5,225 bases of DNA. It comes from CADEEN01 sp031389585. Its GTDB lineage: Bacteria > Pseudomonadota > Gammaproteobacteria > Burkholderiales > Burkholderiaceae_C. The stretch covers positions 1-5,225 of the forward strand of contig JANMSS010000357.1 in NCBI GenBank assembly GCA_031389585.1, written 5' to 3'. Position numbers and translations under genes: made by a program. The notes below the pieces were generated by a model. The model did not search any database and was not told where the DNA came from. It worked only from the letters and a program-made list of their open reading frames with translations. Positions 1 to 5,225 of this stretch are shown in pieces (the stretch's first letter is position 1; the number at the start of each line of letters is the position of its first letter).

Positions 1-44
1 TTGCCATCGGCTTGGCGCTGTTGAAGTTTGGTGTGGAGGTTCAT
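1..44 (-). CDS. Possible start of a minus-strand gene, cut by the left edge
   Basis: An ATG at 44-42 opens a minus-strand frame with no stop before the window edge, giving 14 complete codons (MNLHTKLQQRQADG). A GGGG stretch at 55-52 lies 7 nt upstream and could serve as a modest ribosome binding site. The base composition of 45-80 is clearly more AT-rich than its surroundings, as expected just upstream of a gene. The peptide resembles, from memory, the N-terminus of NAD(P)-dependent oxidoreductases with a homoserine dehydrogenase-like Rossmann domain and a SAF domain, which continue with a 'GKPVRVGLIGAGKFG'-like segment. That segment would lie outside the window, so the function is a guess. 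The gene would lie downstream of the dioxygenase on the same strand, separated from it by the fold-back repeat. The opposite strand is also open here, but it reads straight into the repeat and looks like a shadow. Confidence 0.35.
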   Translation of the reverse strand, partial: MNLHTKLQQRQADG

Positions 45-123
45 TTCAATGCCCCAATTGATTCGTCAGTTGAATATTTGGCTGCGTGCGCTGCTTACCG
101 GGTCCCGCCCCGGCGGGCGGGTA

Positions 124-151
124 ACTTTCATTTGCGGCCCCAAATGAAAGT
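124..151. repeat. Perfect 11-bp hairpin in the left arm of the fold-back element
   Basis: ACTTTCATTTG at 124-134 pairs perfectly with CAAATGAAAGT at 141-151 around a 6-nt loop (cggccc). The hairpin is AT-rich, in contrast to the GC-rich palindrome (CCCGCC at 104-109 against GGCGGG at 112-117) just beside it. It is a sub-structure of the repeat unit and recurs in the right arm. Confidence 0.8.
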
Positions 152-453
152 CACCAAAGCAAAGGGGCTGAATGCAAAACCCCGCAGTGCGTTCTTCGCG
201 CTTGGGCCGCCCGGCCCAGCGGGCCACTTGAAGGCGCAGCTGCAGATCGAAGCGACATCTCACTCGACGAGGCCTCGCTTCGCGTTCGCCTGGGGTCCAG
301 CGAATCTGCGCGGGCGAGGCATTGCGAGGCCCGCGACGCCTAGTGCGCAGAAGGGGCATCGTGCAGCCCGCTTTCCAAGTGGCCCGCTGGACCGCGGTTC
401 CGCAGCGTGCAGAACGCATGAAGGGTTTTGCATTGAGGTCGTTTGCTTTGGTG

Positions 454-481
454 ACTTTCCTTTGGACCAGCAAATGAAAGT
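454..481. repeat. Matching hairpin in the right arm of the fold-back element
   Basis: ACTTTCCTTTG at 454-464 pairs with CAAATGAAAGT at 471-481 around a 6-nt loop (gaccag), with one mismatch. It is the mirror counterpart of the hairpin at 124-151. The loop length is kept while the loop sequence has changed, which fits either structural conservation or simple divergence of two copies. Confidence 0.75.
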
Positions 482-548
482 TACCCGCCCGCCGGGGCGG
501 GACCCGGCAGGCAACGCAGTCAACCATTGAAGAAAAGCAGACCTCATC

Positions 549-1430
549 TCAAGCCGCCCGCCGCGACTCGGCAATCGGCTCACTCGACGTCACGAGCGCA
601 CTTGCCGGCATGCCATCCTTCCACGGCAGCGACACGGGGTAGTCCTTCAGCAAGCAATCGTCGGGCAGACATTCGATCGGCGTGAAGTCGCGGTGCGCGA
701 TGTACTCGGGCCGCTTGAACCGTCGGATGTGATTGCTGACCGCGCACAGGCTGAGGTAGACGCTGACGCGGTTCCATGGCGACAGATTGCTGCTCGAGGC
801 GTGTACCAGACACGAATGAAACAGGATCATCGAGCCAGCCGGCCCGTGCGGGCTGACGATGCCGCCATCCTTGCCGCCGGCACGCTTCACCAGCTGTGCA
901 ATCAGCTCGTGGTCCACCGTCCACAGCGGATAGCTGGTCGTCGTCAGGTCATGTTTGGCATCAATCACGCCGCGCCGGTGGCTGCCGGGGATGAACATCA
1001 GCGGGCCGTTGAATTCGTTGACGTCGTCGAGAAAGATCGCCACGTTCATCGCCCGCTCGGTGGGCATCAAGTCGTCGTTCTTCCAGGTGCCGTAGTCCTG
1101 GTGCCACTGCCAGACATCACCCTCAAAGGCCATCTTGCCGTTGATCTTGAACTGGTGCATGTAGAGCGCCTCGCCAAGCAGCTCCTGCACCGGCTCGACC
1201 ATGCGCGGATGGCGCGCCAGGCGAGCGAAGGGTTCGCTCACCAGATGCCCGGCGAAATTGGTGCGCACCGCGTCGCTGCCCTTCTCGCGCACGTTGTAGG
1301 CCGCGCGTCGGCTGTAAAGCTCGGGCACCGCATCGAGCATGGATTGCATTTCCGCCGCGCTGAACAGCCCCGGGAAGAACAGGTAGCCGTCGCGGTCGAA
1401 TGCAGCGCGTTGTTCGGTGCTGAGTTTCAT
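549..1430 (-). CDS. PhyH-family Fe(II)/2-oxoglutarate dioxygenase, EctD-like
   Basis: A cytoplasmic non-haem iron oxygenase of 293 residues, close to the usual PhyH/EctD length of about 300. Such enzymes hydroxylate a small substrate using O2 and 2-oxoglutarate. The facial triad is visible: H110 and D112 in WHQDYGTWKNDDLMP, and the distal H210. S212 and R221 lie at +2 and +11 from it, where EctD places its 2-oxoglutarate-binding Ser and Arg. The GPLMFIPGSHR segment (about 142-152) is typical of the family. D112 argues against a halogenase, where Ala or Gly replaces Asp. The ectoine-stacking Trp is matched by W116, but other pocket positions known from EctD appear changed (Arg to K95, Ser to N129, Phe to Y225), and no ectABC genes are nearby, so the substrate is unknown. 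I chose the start at 1430 because GGAG lies 7 nt upstream. An in-frame ATG at 1457 would add MPRRHRRKT, which is not family-like. The gene is 196 bp downstream of the transporter gene and may have its own promoter. Confidence 0.9.
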   Translation of the reverse strand: MKLSTEQRAAFDRDGYLFFPGLFSAAEMQSMLDAVPELYSRRAAYNVREKGSDAVRTNFAGHLVSEPFARLARHPRMVEPVQELLGEALYMHQFKINGKMAFEGDVWQWHQDYGTWKNDDLMPTERAMNVAIFLDDVNEFNGPLMFIPGSHRRGVIDAKHDLTTTSYPLWTVDHELIAQLVKRAGGKDGGIVSPHGPAGSMILFHSCLVHASSSNLSPWNRVSVYLSLCAVSNHIRRFKRPEYIAHRDFTPIECLPDDCLLKDYPVSLPWKDGMPASALVTSSEPIAESRRAA

Positions 1431-1441
1431 CGTCTTTCTCC
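1431..1441 (-). promoter_or_regulatory. Ribosome binding site that decides the dioxygenase start
   Basis: On the minus strand GGAG (1441-1438) is followed by 7 nt (AAAGACG) and then the ATG at 1430. This favours the start at 1430 over the in-frame ATG at 1457, which lies upstream of this site. Confidence 0.7.
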
Positions 1442-1442
1442 G

Positions 1443-1486
1443 GTGCCGCCGTGGCACAGCCTACATCCTTTACCAACCGCCGTGGC
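1443..1486 (-). promoter_or_regulatory. Leader of the dioxygenase gene: 10-bp direct repeat and small hairpin
   Basis: The minus-strand decamer GCCACGGCGG occurs twice, at 1486-1477 and 1455-1446, with starts 31 bp apart. That is close to three helical turns, as expected for two protein-binding sites on one DNA face. The proximal copy also lies in a short inverted repeat, GTGCC (1443-1447) and GGCAC (1453-1457), just upstream of the ribosome binding site. I found no convincing -35/-10 pair in 1431-1556. A regulatory role is inference only, and in GC-rich DNA a repeated decamer may be chance. Confidence 0.3.
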
Positions 1487-1556
1487 TGACACTGGGCGCT
1501 CAGCGTTACCCGCACCCCATGAGACGTTCTGCACTGCCAAGCGCACGCCGCGGATC

Positions 1557-1610
1557 GGGCTTTGCCCGGCCGCCGGCGTGGCCCCCTTGAGGGGGAGCGG
1601 CAAAGCCGCT
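1557..1610. repeat. Compact hairpin repeat between transporter and dioxygenase genes
   Basis: Three short hairpins lie in a row: GGGC-TTT-GCCC (1557-1567), CCCCC-TTGA-GGGGG (1582-1595) and AGCGGC-AAA-GCCGCT (1596-1610). In addition, GGCTTTGCC (1558-1566) is the exact reverse complement of GGCAAAGCC (1599-1607), so the outer two could instead pair with each other and enclose the C5/G5 hairpin. I recognise this layout, followed by TTCGGGGGTGGG, as a repeat common between genes in Burkholderiales genomes. It starts 17 bp past the transporter stop codon. It could protect the mRNA 3' end or weaken read-through into the dioxygenase gene. No run of T follows on the transcribed strand, so it is not a classic intrinsic terminator. 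Confidence 0.7.
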
Positions 1611-1626
1611 TCGGGGGTGGGTCCTT

Positions 1627-2532
1627 TCACCGCCGCGTAGACAACCAGATCCCGGGCAGGATCAGCAGAGCGCCCACCGCATGGAAGATCTCGACACTTT
1701 CGCCCAGCACGGCCCAGCCGATGACGGCGCTGTACAGCGGCCCAAGATAGAGCACCGTCGCCACCCGCGCCGCGCCGAGCACCCGCTGCATGAACGAATA
1801 GGCGCCGTAAGCGGCGGCACCGGGCAGCAGCGCGGCCGCGAACACCAGGCCGGCGCTCTGCCACGACAGTGTCGACGGCAGCCAGAAGTAAGCCTCCCAG
1901 AGCGTGAACGGGGTCAGCACGATCACGCCGCCACAGGCCGTCAGGGTCAGGCGCGCCAACGAGCCGAAGGCCGAGGGCCAGGCGCGCAGCAGCAGCGAGT
2001 AGGCGGTCCAGGCCAGCACAGCGGCGGCGATCCACAAGTCGCCTGGGTTGATGCCGACCTGCTGCAGCGCACCCCACTCGCCCTTGACGACGATGTGCAG
2101 CATGCCCGCCAGCGCCAGCACCACGCCGAACGCCTGCAGCGGCCCGAAGCGCTCACGCAGCCACAACGCCGACGCCAGCGCAATCATGACCGGCGATGTC
2201 GCGTAGAGCAGCCCGATATTGACCGCGGACGTGCTGCGCCCGCCAATGTAGACAAAGGCGCCGCAGACCCACATGCCCAGCGCGCCGAGGACCAGAAAGT
2301 GCCCGAGCTCGGCGCGGATCAGGTGGCGCTTGGCGATCAATTCGCGGCCGCAGAACGCGCTCAGCAACAGCGCTGCCACACTCCACCGAGCCAGGGCCAG
2401 CATGTGCGGCGCGATCACGCCCGGCGCCCAGCGCGCGACCAGGTAGTTCACGCTCCACAGCGCCGGCACAACGAAGATCAGCGCGGTGGCCAGCCGCACC
2501 TCGGCGGCGTGGCTGCGGCTCAGGCCGGTCAT
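1627..2532 (-). CDS. EamA/DMT-superfamily transporter, 10 transmembrane segments
   Basis: An inner-membrane permease of the drug/metabolite transporter superfamily (RhaT/RarD/YdcZ-like). Members usually export amino acids, metabolites or small toxic compounds, and the substrate cannot be read from the sequence. The 301 residues match the normal size. About ten hydrophobic segments are visible, near 14-34, 41-60, 78-97, 101-123, 132-150, 164-183, 195-217, 224-246, 254-273 and 281-298. They form two EamA repeats (about 14-149 and 163-297). Each repeat ends in the typical pattern of a Pro-containing helix, a conserved Glu (LRER, E127; LGES, E278) and a G-rich last helix. The ATG overlaps the upstream TGA as ATGA, so translation is probably coupled to the cyclic-di-GMP gene. 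The separate ribosome binding site is weak (CTGGGGC). No frameshift or truncation is seen. Confidence 0.93.
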   Translation of the reverse strand: MTGLSRSHAAEVRLATALIFVVPALWSVNYLVARWAPGVIAPHMLALARWSVAALLLSAFCGRELIAKRHLIRAELGHFLVLGALGMWVCGAFVYIGGRSTSAVNIGLLYATSPVMIALASALWLRERFGPLQAFGVVLALAGMLHIVVKGEWGALQQVGINPGDLWIAAAVLAWTAYSLLLRAWPSAFGSLARLTLTACGGVIVLTPFTLWEAYFWLPSTLSWQSAGLVFAAALLPGAAAYGAYSFMQRVLGAARVATVLYLGPLYSAVIGWAVLGESVEIFHAVGALLILPGIWLSTRR

Positions 2533-4934
2533 GCCCCAGGTGCTGCAAAAGGGTGCTCGGGCCGCGGCGTGCCGAACAGCAGACCCTGCATCGCCTGGCA
2601 GCCGAGGGCCGCGAGGAAGTCGCGCTGCTCGACGGACTCGACGCCCTCGGCAAGCGTGGTCATGCCCATGCCCTGCGCCAGCATGACGATTGCGCGCGCG
2701 ATGGCAGCGCTGCCTGCGTGCCCGGGCAGCCCATGCACGAAGCTGCGGTCGATCTTGATGCGGTCTATCGGCAGCCGATTGAGCCGCCCGAGCGACGAGT
2801 AACCCGTGCCGAAGTCGTCGATCGCGATGCGCACGCCGAGCGCCTTCAGGTCAGCCAGGGTGGCCGACACGGCGTCCAGGTCGTCCATCAGCATGCCCTC
2901 GGTGATTTCGAGTTCGAGCCACTCACCACCCAAGCCTTCCTCGCGCAGTATCTGGGCCAGATTGGCGCCAAAACCAGCGTCACGGAACTGCAGCGACGCC
3001 ACGTTGACCGACACGGGCAGCGCGCGGCCGGCGTCGAGCCAACGCCGCGCTGCGCGCACGGCCTCGCGCAGCACCCACTGGCCGATCGGTACGATCAGCC
3101 GCTGTTGCTCGACGATCGGGATGAACTGATCGGGCTCGACCAGCCCGCGCGTTGGATGCTGCCAGCGGATCAACGCCTCGGCACCCACAAGCGCACCGTC
3201 GTTGGCACGCACCTGGGGCTGGAAATGCAGCACGAATTCATTGCGCGCCACGGCCAGCATCAGTTGCGATTCGAGCTCCAGCGCAGCCAGTGCGCGTTGG
3301 CCCAGTTCGGGGTCGTAGCAGCGCACCGTGGCGCGGCCCTGCTCTTTGGCCTGGTACATCGCCGCGTCGGCACAGCGAACCAGATCGGCCGGAGTCGTCG
3401 CATGCAGCGGATACAACGCGATGCCCACCGAGGGCGTCACCGAAATCGGCCGGCCCTCGAGCAACAGCGGTGCGGCAAACGAACTGAGTATTTTCCTGGC
3501 CACCTCCTGCACATCGTCCAGCGGCAGCGCGCCAGGCAGCAGCACGAGAAACTCGTCGCCACCGAAGCGGCCCACCAGGTCGCTGGCGCGCAACAATTGC
3601 TTGAGGCGCTGGGCCAGGGATTGCAACAGCGCGTCGCCGACCAGGTGGCCACGCGAGTCGTTGACATGCTTGAACTGGTCAAGGTCGATGAACAGCAATG
3701 CCCCTTCGGCGTCACCGGTGCGACCGCTGGCCATCAGTTCAGCCAACCGCGCCATGAAGGCCATGCGGTTGAGCAAGCCTGTCAAGGGGTCGTGGTGTGC
3801 CAGGTGATAAATGTGCGAGCGTGCAGCCTCGCGGGCACGCAGGTCGCGCACGATGCTCATGCGCAGCCGCTCGCCATCGCGCTCGATGACGCGGACAATG
3901 ATCTCGACCGGAATGCACGTGCGGTCTTTATGCAGCAGCACGCTTTCGTAGGCCGTCTCGGCACCGGCGGCCATCATCTCCAGCACCTTCGGGATGTGGT
4001 CGGGGGCAATGAACTCGAGATTCCTGCGTCCGATGAATTCGTCCAGCGTATGGCCCAGCAGGTCCAGGATCGGCGGGTTGGCGTCGGTGATGATGCCGTC
4101 TTTGTGGAAGACGATGCCTTCGACGCTGGCCTGCATGAACTTGGCCAGGCGTTGCTCGGACTCGCGCACCGCACGCTCGGCCTCACGTTGACTCGTGATG
4201 TCGTTGATGAGCACGAAAGCGGCCAGCGCTTTGCCGTCTTCGCCCAGGTGCGGGACCAACTGGACCTCGATCCACCGCGGGCCCTTGGGTGATTGCAATT
4301 CGCGGACGTAGCGCGGAGGGCGGCGACCGTTGCGAATTTCTTCGATATGCGGCGCGATCAGCCGCGTTGCATCGGCGCCGATGATCTCCTCGACGGTGCG
4401 CCCGAGTATGGTTTGCTCGGTCAGGCCGAAGGTCTGCGCATAGCCTGCATTGGCGAACAGGCAGCGGAAGTCGTCGACGCCGAACAGCGCAATCAGTGCC
4501 GGCACATTGTCGGCAACCAGCCGCAACTGCTGCGCCTGCTCGCGTGCGCTGGCCTCGGCCAGGCGCACTGCAGACACGTCGTGCCACTGGCACAGATAGC
4601 GCCCGACCTGCGGTAGCCATCGGGCAGTGCAATCGACCCAGGCAGCGCCCTGCACTGCGCTGGCGCGAGCCATGCGACCGAGGCTGAGTTGAAGCGTGAA
4701 ATCGCGCTCGGCGGCCAGGGCCCGCAACAGCGGCGCCTGCGCCGCCACGTCGAGCACCGAGCGCCAACCTGCGCCCAAGGCCACTGTGCTGGCGATGCCG
4801 GTGAACGCGCTGAACGCTGCATTGACCGCCGTGGCGCTGCCGCCGGCCGTGATCACCAACACCGGCGTGGGCAGCGATTGCCAGCCCGGCTGGGCGGGCT
4901 CGGCGAAGTGGGAATCGGCGTCAGGCTCCGACAT
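2529..4934 (-). CDS. PAS-PAS-PAS-GGDEF-EAL cyclic-di-GMP synthase/phosphodiesterase
   Basis: An 801-residue signalling protein that makes cyclic-di-GMP from GTP (GGDEF) and can hydrolyse it to pGpG (EAL). No signal peptide or membrane segment is seen, so it should be cytoplasmic. Domains in order: a weak PAS-like region (about 17-115), a clear PAS/PAC (about 143-250, ending FVLINDITSQREAERAV), a second clear PAS (about 262-367), GGDEF (about 373-537) and EAL (about 550-795). The GGDEF domain keeps metal D417, FKHVND (421-426), GGDEF at 458-462, and an inhibitory I-site RASD at 449-452, exactly five residues before GGDEF. The EAL domain keeps E586-A-L, N644, ELEITE (674-679), DDFGTGYSSL (706-715), KIDRSFV (727-733) and AEGVE (762-766). 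QGLLFG replaces the usual QGYLFG. Both activities are therefore possible, and which dominates cannot be told. The PAS ligand is unknown. A ribosome binding site lies 7 nt upstream. The gene sits 3 nt after the glycosylase stop and overlaps the transporter start. Confidence 0.96.
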   Translation of the reverse strand: MSEPDADSHFAEPAQPGWQSLPTPVLVITAGGSATAVNAAFSAFTGIASTVALGAGWRSVLDVAAQAPLLRALAAERDFTLQLSLGRMARASAVQGAAWVDCTARWLPQVGRYLCQWHDVSAVRLAEASAREQAQQLRLVADNVPALIALFGVDDFRCLFANAGYAQTFGLTEQTILGRTVEEIIGADATRLIAPHIEEIRNGRRPPRYVRELQSPKGPRWIEVQLVPHLGEDGKALAAFVLINDITSQREAERAVRESEQRLAKFMQASVEGIVFHKDGIITDANPPILDLLGHTLDEFIGRRNLEFIAPDHIPKVLEMMAAGAETAYESVLLHKDRTCIPVEIIVRVIERDGERLRMSIVRDLRAREAARSHIYHLAHHDPLTGLLNRMAFMARLAELMASGRTGDAEGALLFIDLDQFKHVNDSRGHLVGDALLQSLAQRLKQLLRASDLVGRFGGDEFLVLLPGALPLDDVQEVARKILSSFAAPLLLEGRPISVTPSVGIALYPLHATTPADLVRCADAAMYQAKEQGRATVRCYDPELGQRALAALELESQLMLAVARNEFVLHFQPQVRANDGALVGAEALIRWQHPTRGLVEPDQFIPIVEQQRLIVPIGQWVLREAVRAARRWLDAGRALPVSVNVASLQFRDAGFGANLAQILREEGLGGEWLELEITEGMLMDDLDAVSATLADLKALGVRIAIDDFGTGYSSLGRLNRLPIDRIKIDRSFVHGLPGHAGSAAIARAIVMLAQGMGMTTLAEGVESVEQRDFLAALGCQAMQGLLFGTPRPEHPFAAPGA

Positions 4935-4948
4935 GCATCAGTCCCCCT
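4935..4948 (-). promoter_or_regulatory. Ribosome binding site of the GGDEF/EAL gene inside the glycosylase 3' end
   Basis: AGGGGGA on the minus strand (4948-4942) lies 7 nt before the ATG at 4934 and overlaps the last codons of the glycosylase gene, which supports translational coupling. An ATG at 4938-4936, overlapping the glycosylase TGA, opens only a five-codon frame (MHVGA) and is not the start of the long gene. Confidence 0.65.
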
Positions 4949-5225
4949 GCACCACCGTGGCCGCGAGGCACAGGTCGTCCCAGGCCCGCGCCTTGTCGGC
5001 CGGCGTGCGCAACAGGTATGCGGGATGGTAGGTCGCGACCACCGGCACACCGCGCCAGGCATGCACGCGGCCACGCAACTTGCCCAAGGGCTCCTCGCTG
5101 GCCAGCAGGGCCTGCGCCGCAAAGCGGCCCATCGCCAGAATGATGCGCGGCTGCACGAGCGCAATCTGGCGCTCGAGGAAGGGCGCGCATTGCACCGTCT
5201 CGGCCGGCTCGGGGTTGCGGTTCTT
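4938..5225 (-). CDS. Family 4 (Fe-S) uracil-DNA glycosylase, C-terminal part
   Basis: Only the last 95 residues are in the window, and the frame stays open to the right edge. The product removes uracil from DNA, the first step of base-excision repair of deaminated cytosine. Visible family 4 marks, numbered from the edge, are NRNPEPAE (2-9), followed by C13, which by position matches the fourth 4Fe-4S ligand of this family. The third Cys should lie just outside the window. Then come the core strand and helix LAMGRFAAQALL (30-41), KLRG (49-52) and the active-site motif TYHPAYLLR (65-73, H67), ending with the usual K..aWDDL tail. A GTG at 5195 could be misread as the start of a short gene, but it falls in the middle of the conserved domain. 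This is the first visible gene of the operon. In related genomes I recall tsaB and rimI upstream, which would lie beyond the edge. Older annotations call the family 'phage SPO1 DNA polymerase-related'. Confidence 0.93.
   Translation of the reverse strand, partial: KNRNPEPAETVQCAPFLERQIALVQPRIILAMGRFAAQALLASEEPLGKLRGRVHAWRGVPVVATYHPAYLLRTPADKARAWDDLCLAATVVQGD

Larger units (their letters stand above)
81..524. repeat. Large fold-back element: two inverted copies of a dispersed repeat
   Basis: This stretch fills most of the 504-bp gap between the dioxygenase stop (549) and the possible gene start at 44. It is an imperfect palindrome centred near 303. Positions 98-135 and 470-507 are perfect reverse complements over 38 bp. 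Similarity continues ungapped inward to about 179/426, then with a one-base offset to 221-230 pairing with 376-385, and more weakly towards the centre. It fades outward near 81/524. Because of the symmetry, both strands translate to related peptides (VPPRRAGNFHL, KVTKA, LNAKP). I recall such peptides as spurious hypothetical proteins in many Burkholderiales genomes. I infer two head-to-head or tail-to-tail copies of an intergenic repeat of about 200 bp. No transposase or clear target-site duplication is visible. I see no real gene here. The RNA could fold strongly and might separate the two flanking genes, but there is no T-run typical of an intrinsic terminator. Confidence 0.85.

Noticed and set aside
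81..524. CRISPR array or complete insertion sequence
   Set aside because: There are no regularly spaced direct repeats, no transposase frame and no visible target duplication, only one large inverted symmetry.
66..527. Minus-strand open frame of 153 codons across the same repeat
   Set aside because: It gives nearly the same peptide start (VPPRRAGNFHL) as the plus strand because of the inverted symmetry. It has no plausible ribosome binding site or domain.
12..530. Plus-strand open frame of 172 codons across the fold-back repeat
   Set aside because: It lies almost wholly in the palindrome and its peptide is mirrored by a frame on the other strand. It is Pro/Arg/Ala-rich with no domain, and translates a repeat.
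1431..1457. Extended dioxygenase start at 1457
   Set aside because: It adds a basic MPRRHRRKT leader unlike the family and includes the good ribosome binding site that serves the ATG at 1430.
1557..1610. Rho-independent terminator after the transporter gene
   Set aside because: The hairpins are real, but no T-run follows on the minus strand, so I list it as a repeat with possible RNA function.
693..1640. Long plus-strand open frame opposite the dioxygenase gene
   Set aside because: Antisense shadow in GC-rich DNA. The peptide is His/Arg/Ala-rich with no recognisable fold, while the minus strand encodes a complete dioxygenase.
1681..2802. 373-codon plus-strand open frame opposite the transporter gene
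   Set aside because: The composition is dominated by Gln, Arg and His, typical of the complement of a GC-rich membrane protein gene. It also runs across the boundary of two real genes.
2553..4292. 579-codon plus-strand open frame opposite the GGDEF/EAL gene
   Set aside because: Antisense shadow rich in His, Gln and Arg. The minus-strand protein has every catalytic motif of both domains.
4938..5195. Short 85-residue gene starting with GTG at 5195
   Set aside because: The frame continues upstream to the window edge and encodes the conserved NRNPEPAE segment of family 4 glycosylases, so the GTG is an internal valine.

Overview
The window is GC-rich DNA, apparently from a betaproteobacterium of the Burkholderiales (Comamonadaceae or Rubrivivax/Leptothrix-like). 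The evidence is the codon use, the protein types, and two intergenic repeat types that I recognise from that group. One is a peptide-like 'VPPRRAGNFHL' repeat. The other is a compact hairpin repeat with a CCCCCTTGAGGGGG core. The assignment rests on memory of such genomes, not on a search. Every gene I can support lies on the minus strand, so transcription runs from right to left.

Right part (5225 down to 1627) is a tightly packed operon. It begins with the C-terminal part of a family 4 uracil-DNA glycosylase that runs off the right edge. After a 3-nt gap comes an 801-residue PAS-PAS-PAS-GGDEF-EAL protein, a cyclic-di-GMP synthase/phosphodiesterase with all catalytic motifs intact. Its stop codon overlaps the start codon of a 10-TM EamA/DMT-type transporter in an ATGA junction. 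The three genes probably share one mRNA, but nothing in the sequence shows that their products work in one pathway.

Middle (1626 to 1431) is a 196-bp spacer. It holds a compact hairpin repeat with two mutually exclusive folds, then the leader of the next gene, with a 10-bp direct repeat and a good ribosome binding site.

Left part: 1430 down to 549 encodes a 293-residue Fe(II)/2-oxoglutarate dioxygenase of the PhyH family. Its active-site spacing resembles ectoine hydroxylase (EctD), but several substrate-pocket positions differ. Below it, 81-524 is a large imperfect palindrome: two inverted copies of a dispersed repeat, with a perfect 38-bp core match and a smaller hairpin in each arm. At the left edge (44 to 1) the first 14 codons of a further minus-strand gene may be present.

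I see no phage, CRISPR, toxin-antitoxin or defence system, and no RNA gene. The most unusual structure is the fold-back repeat at 81-524.
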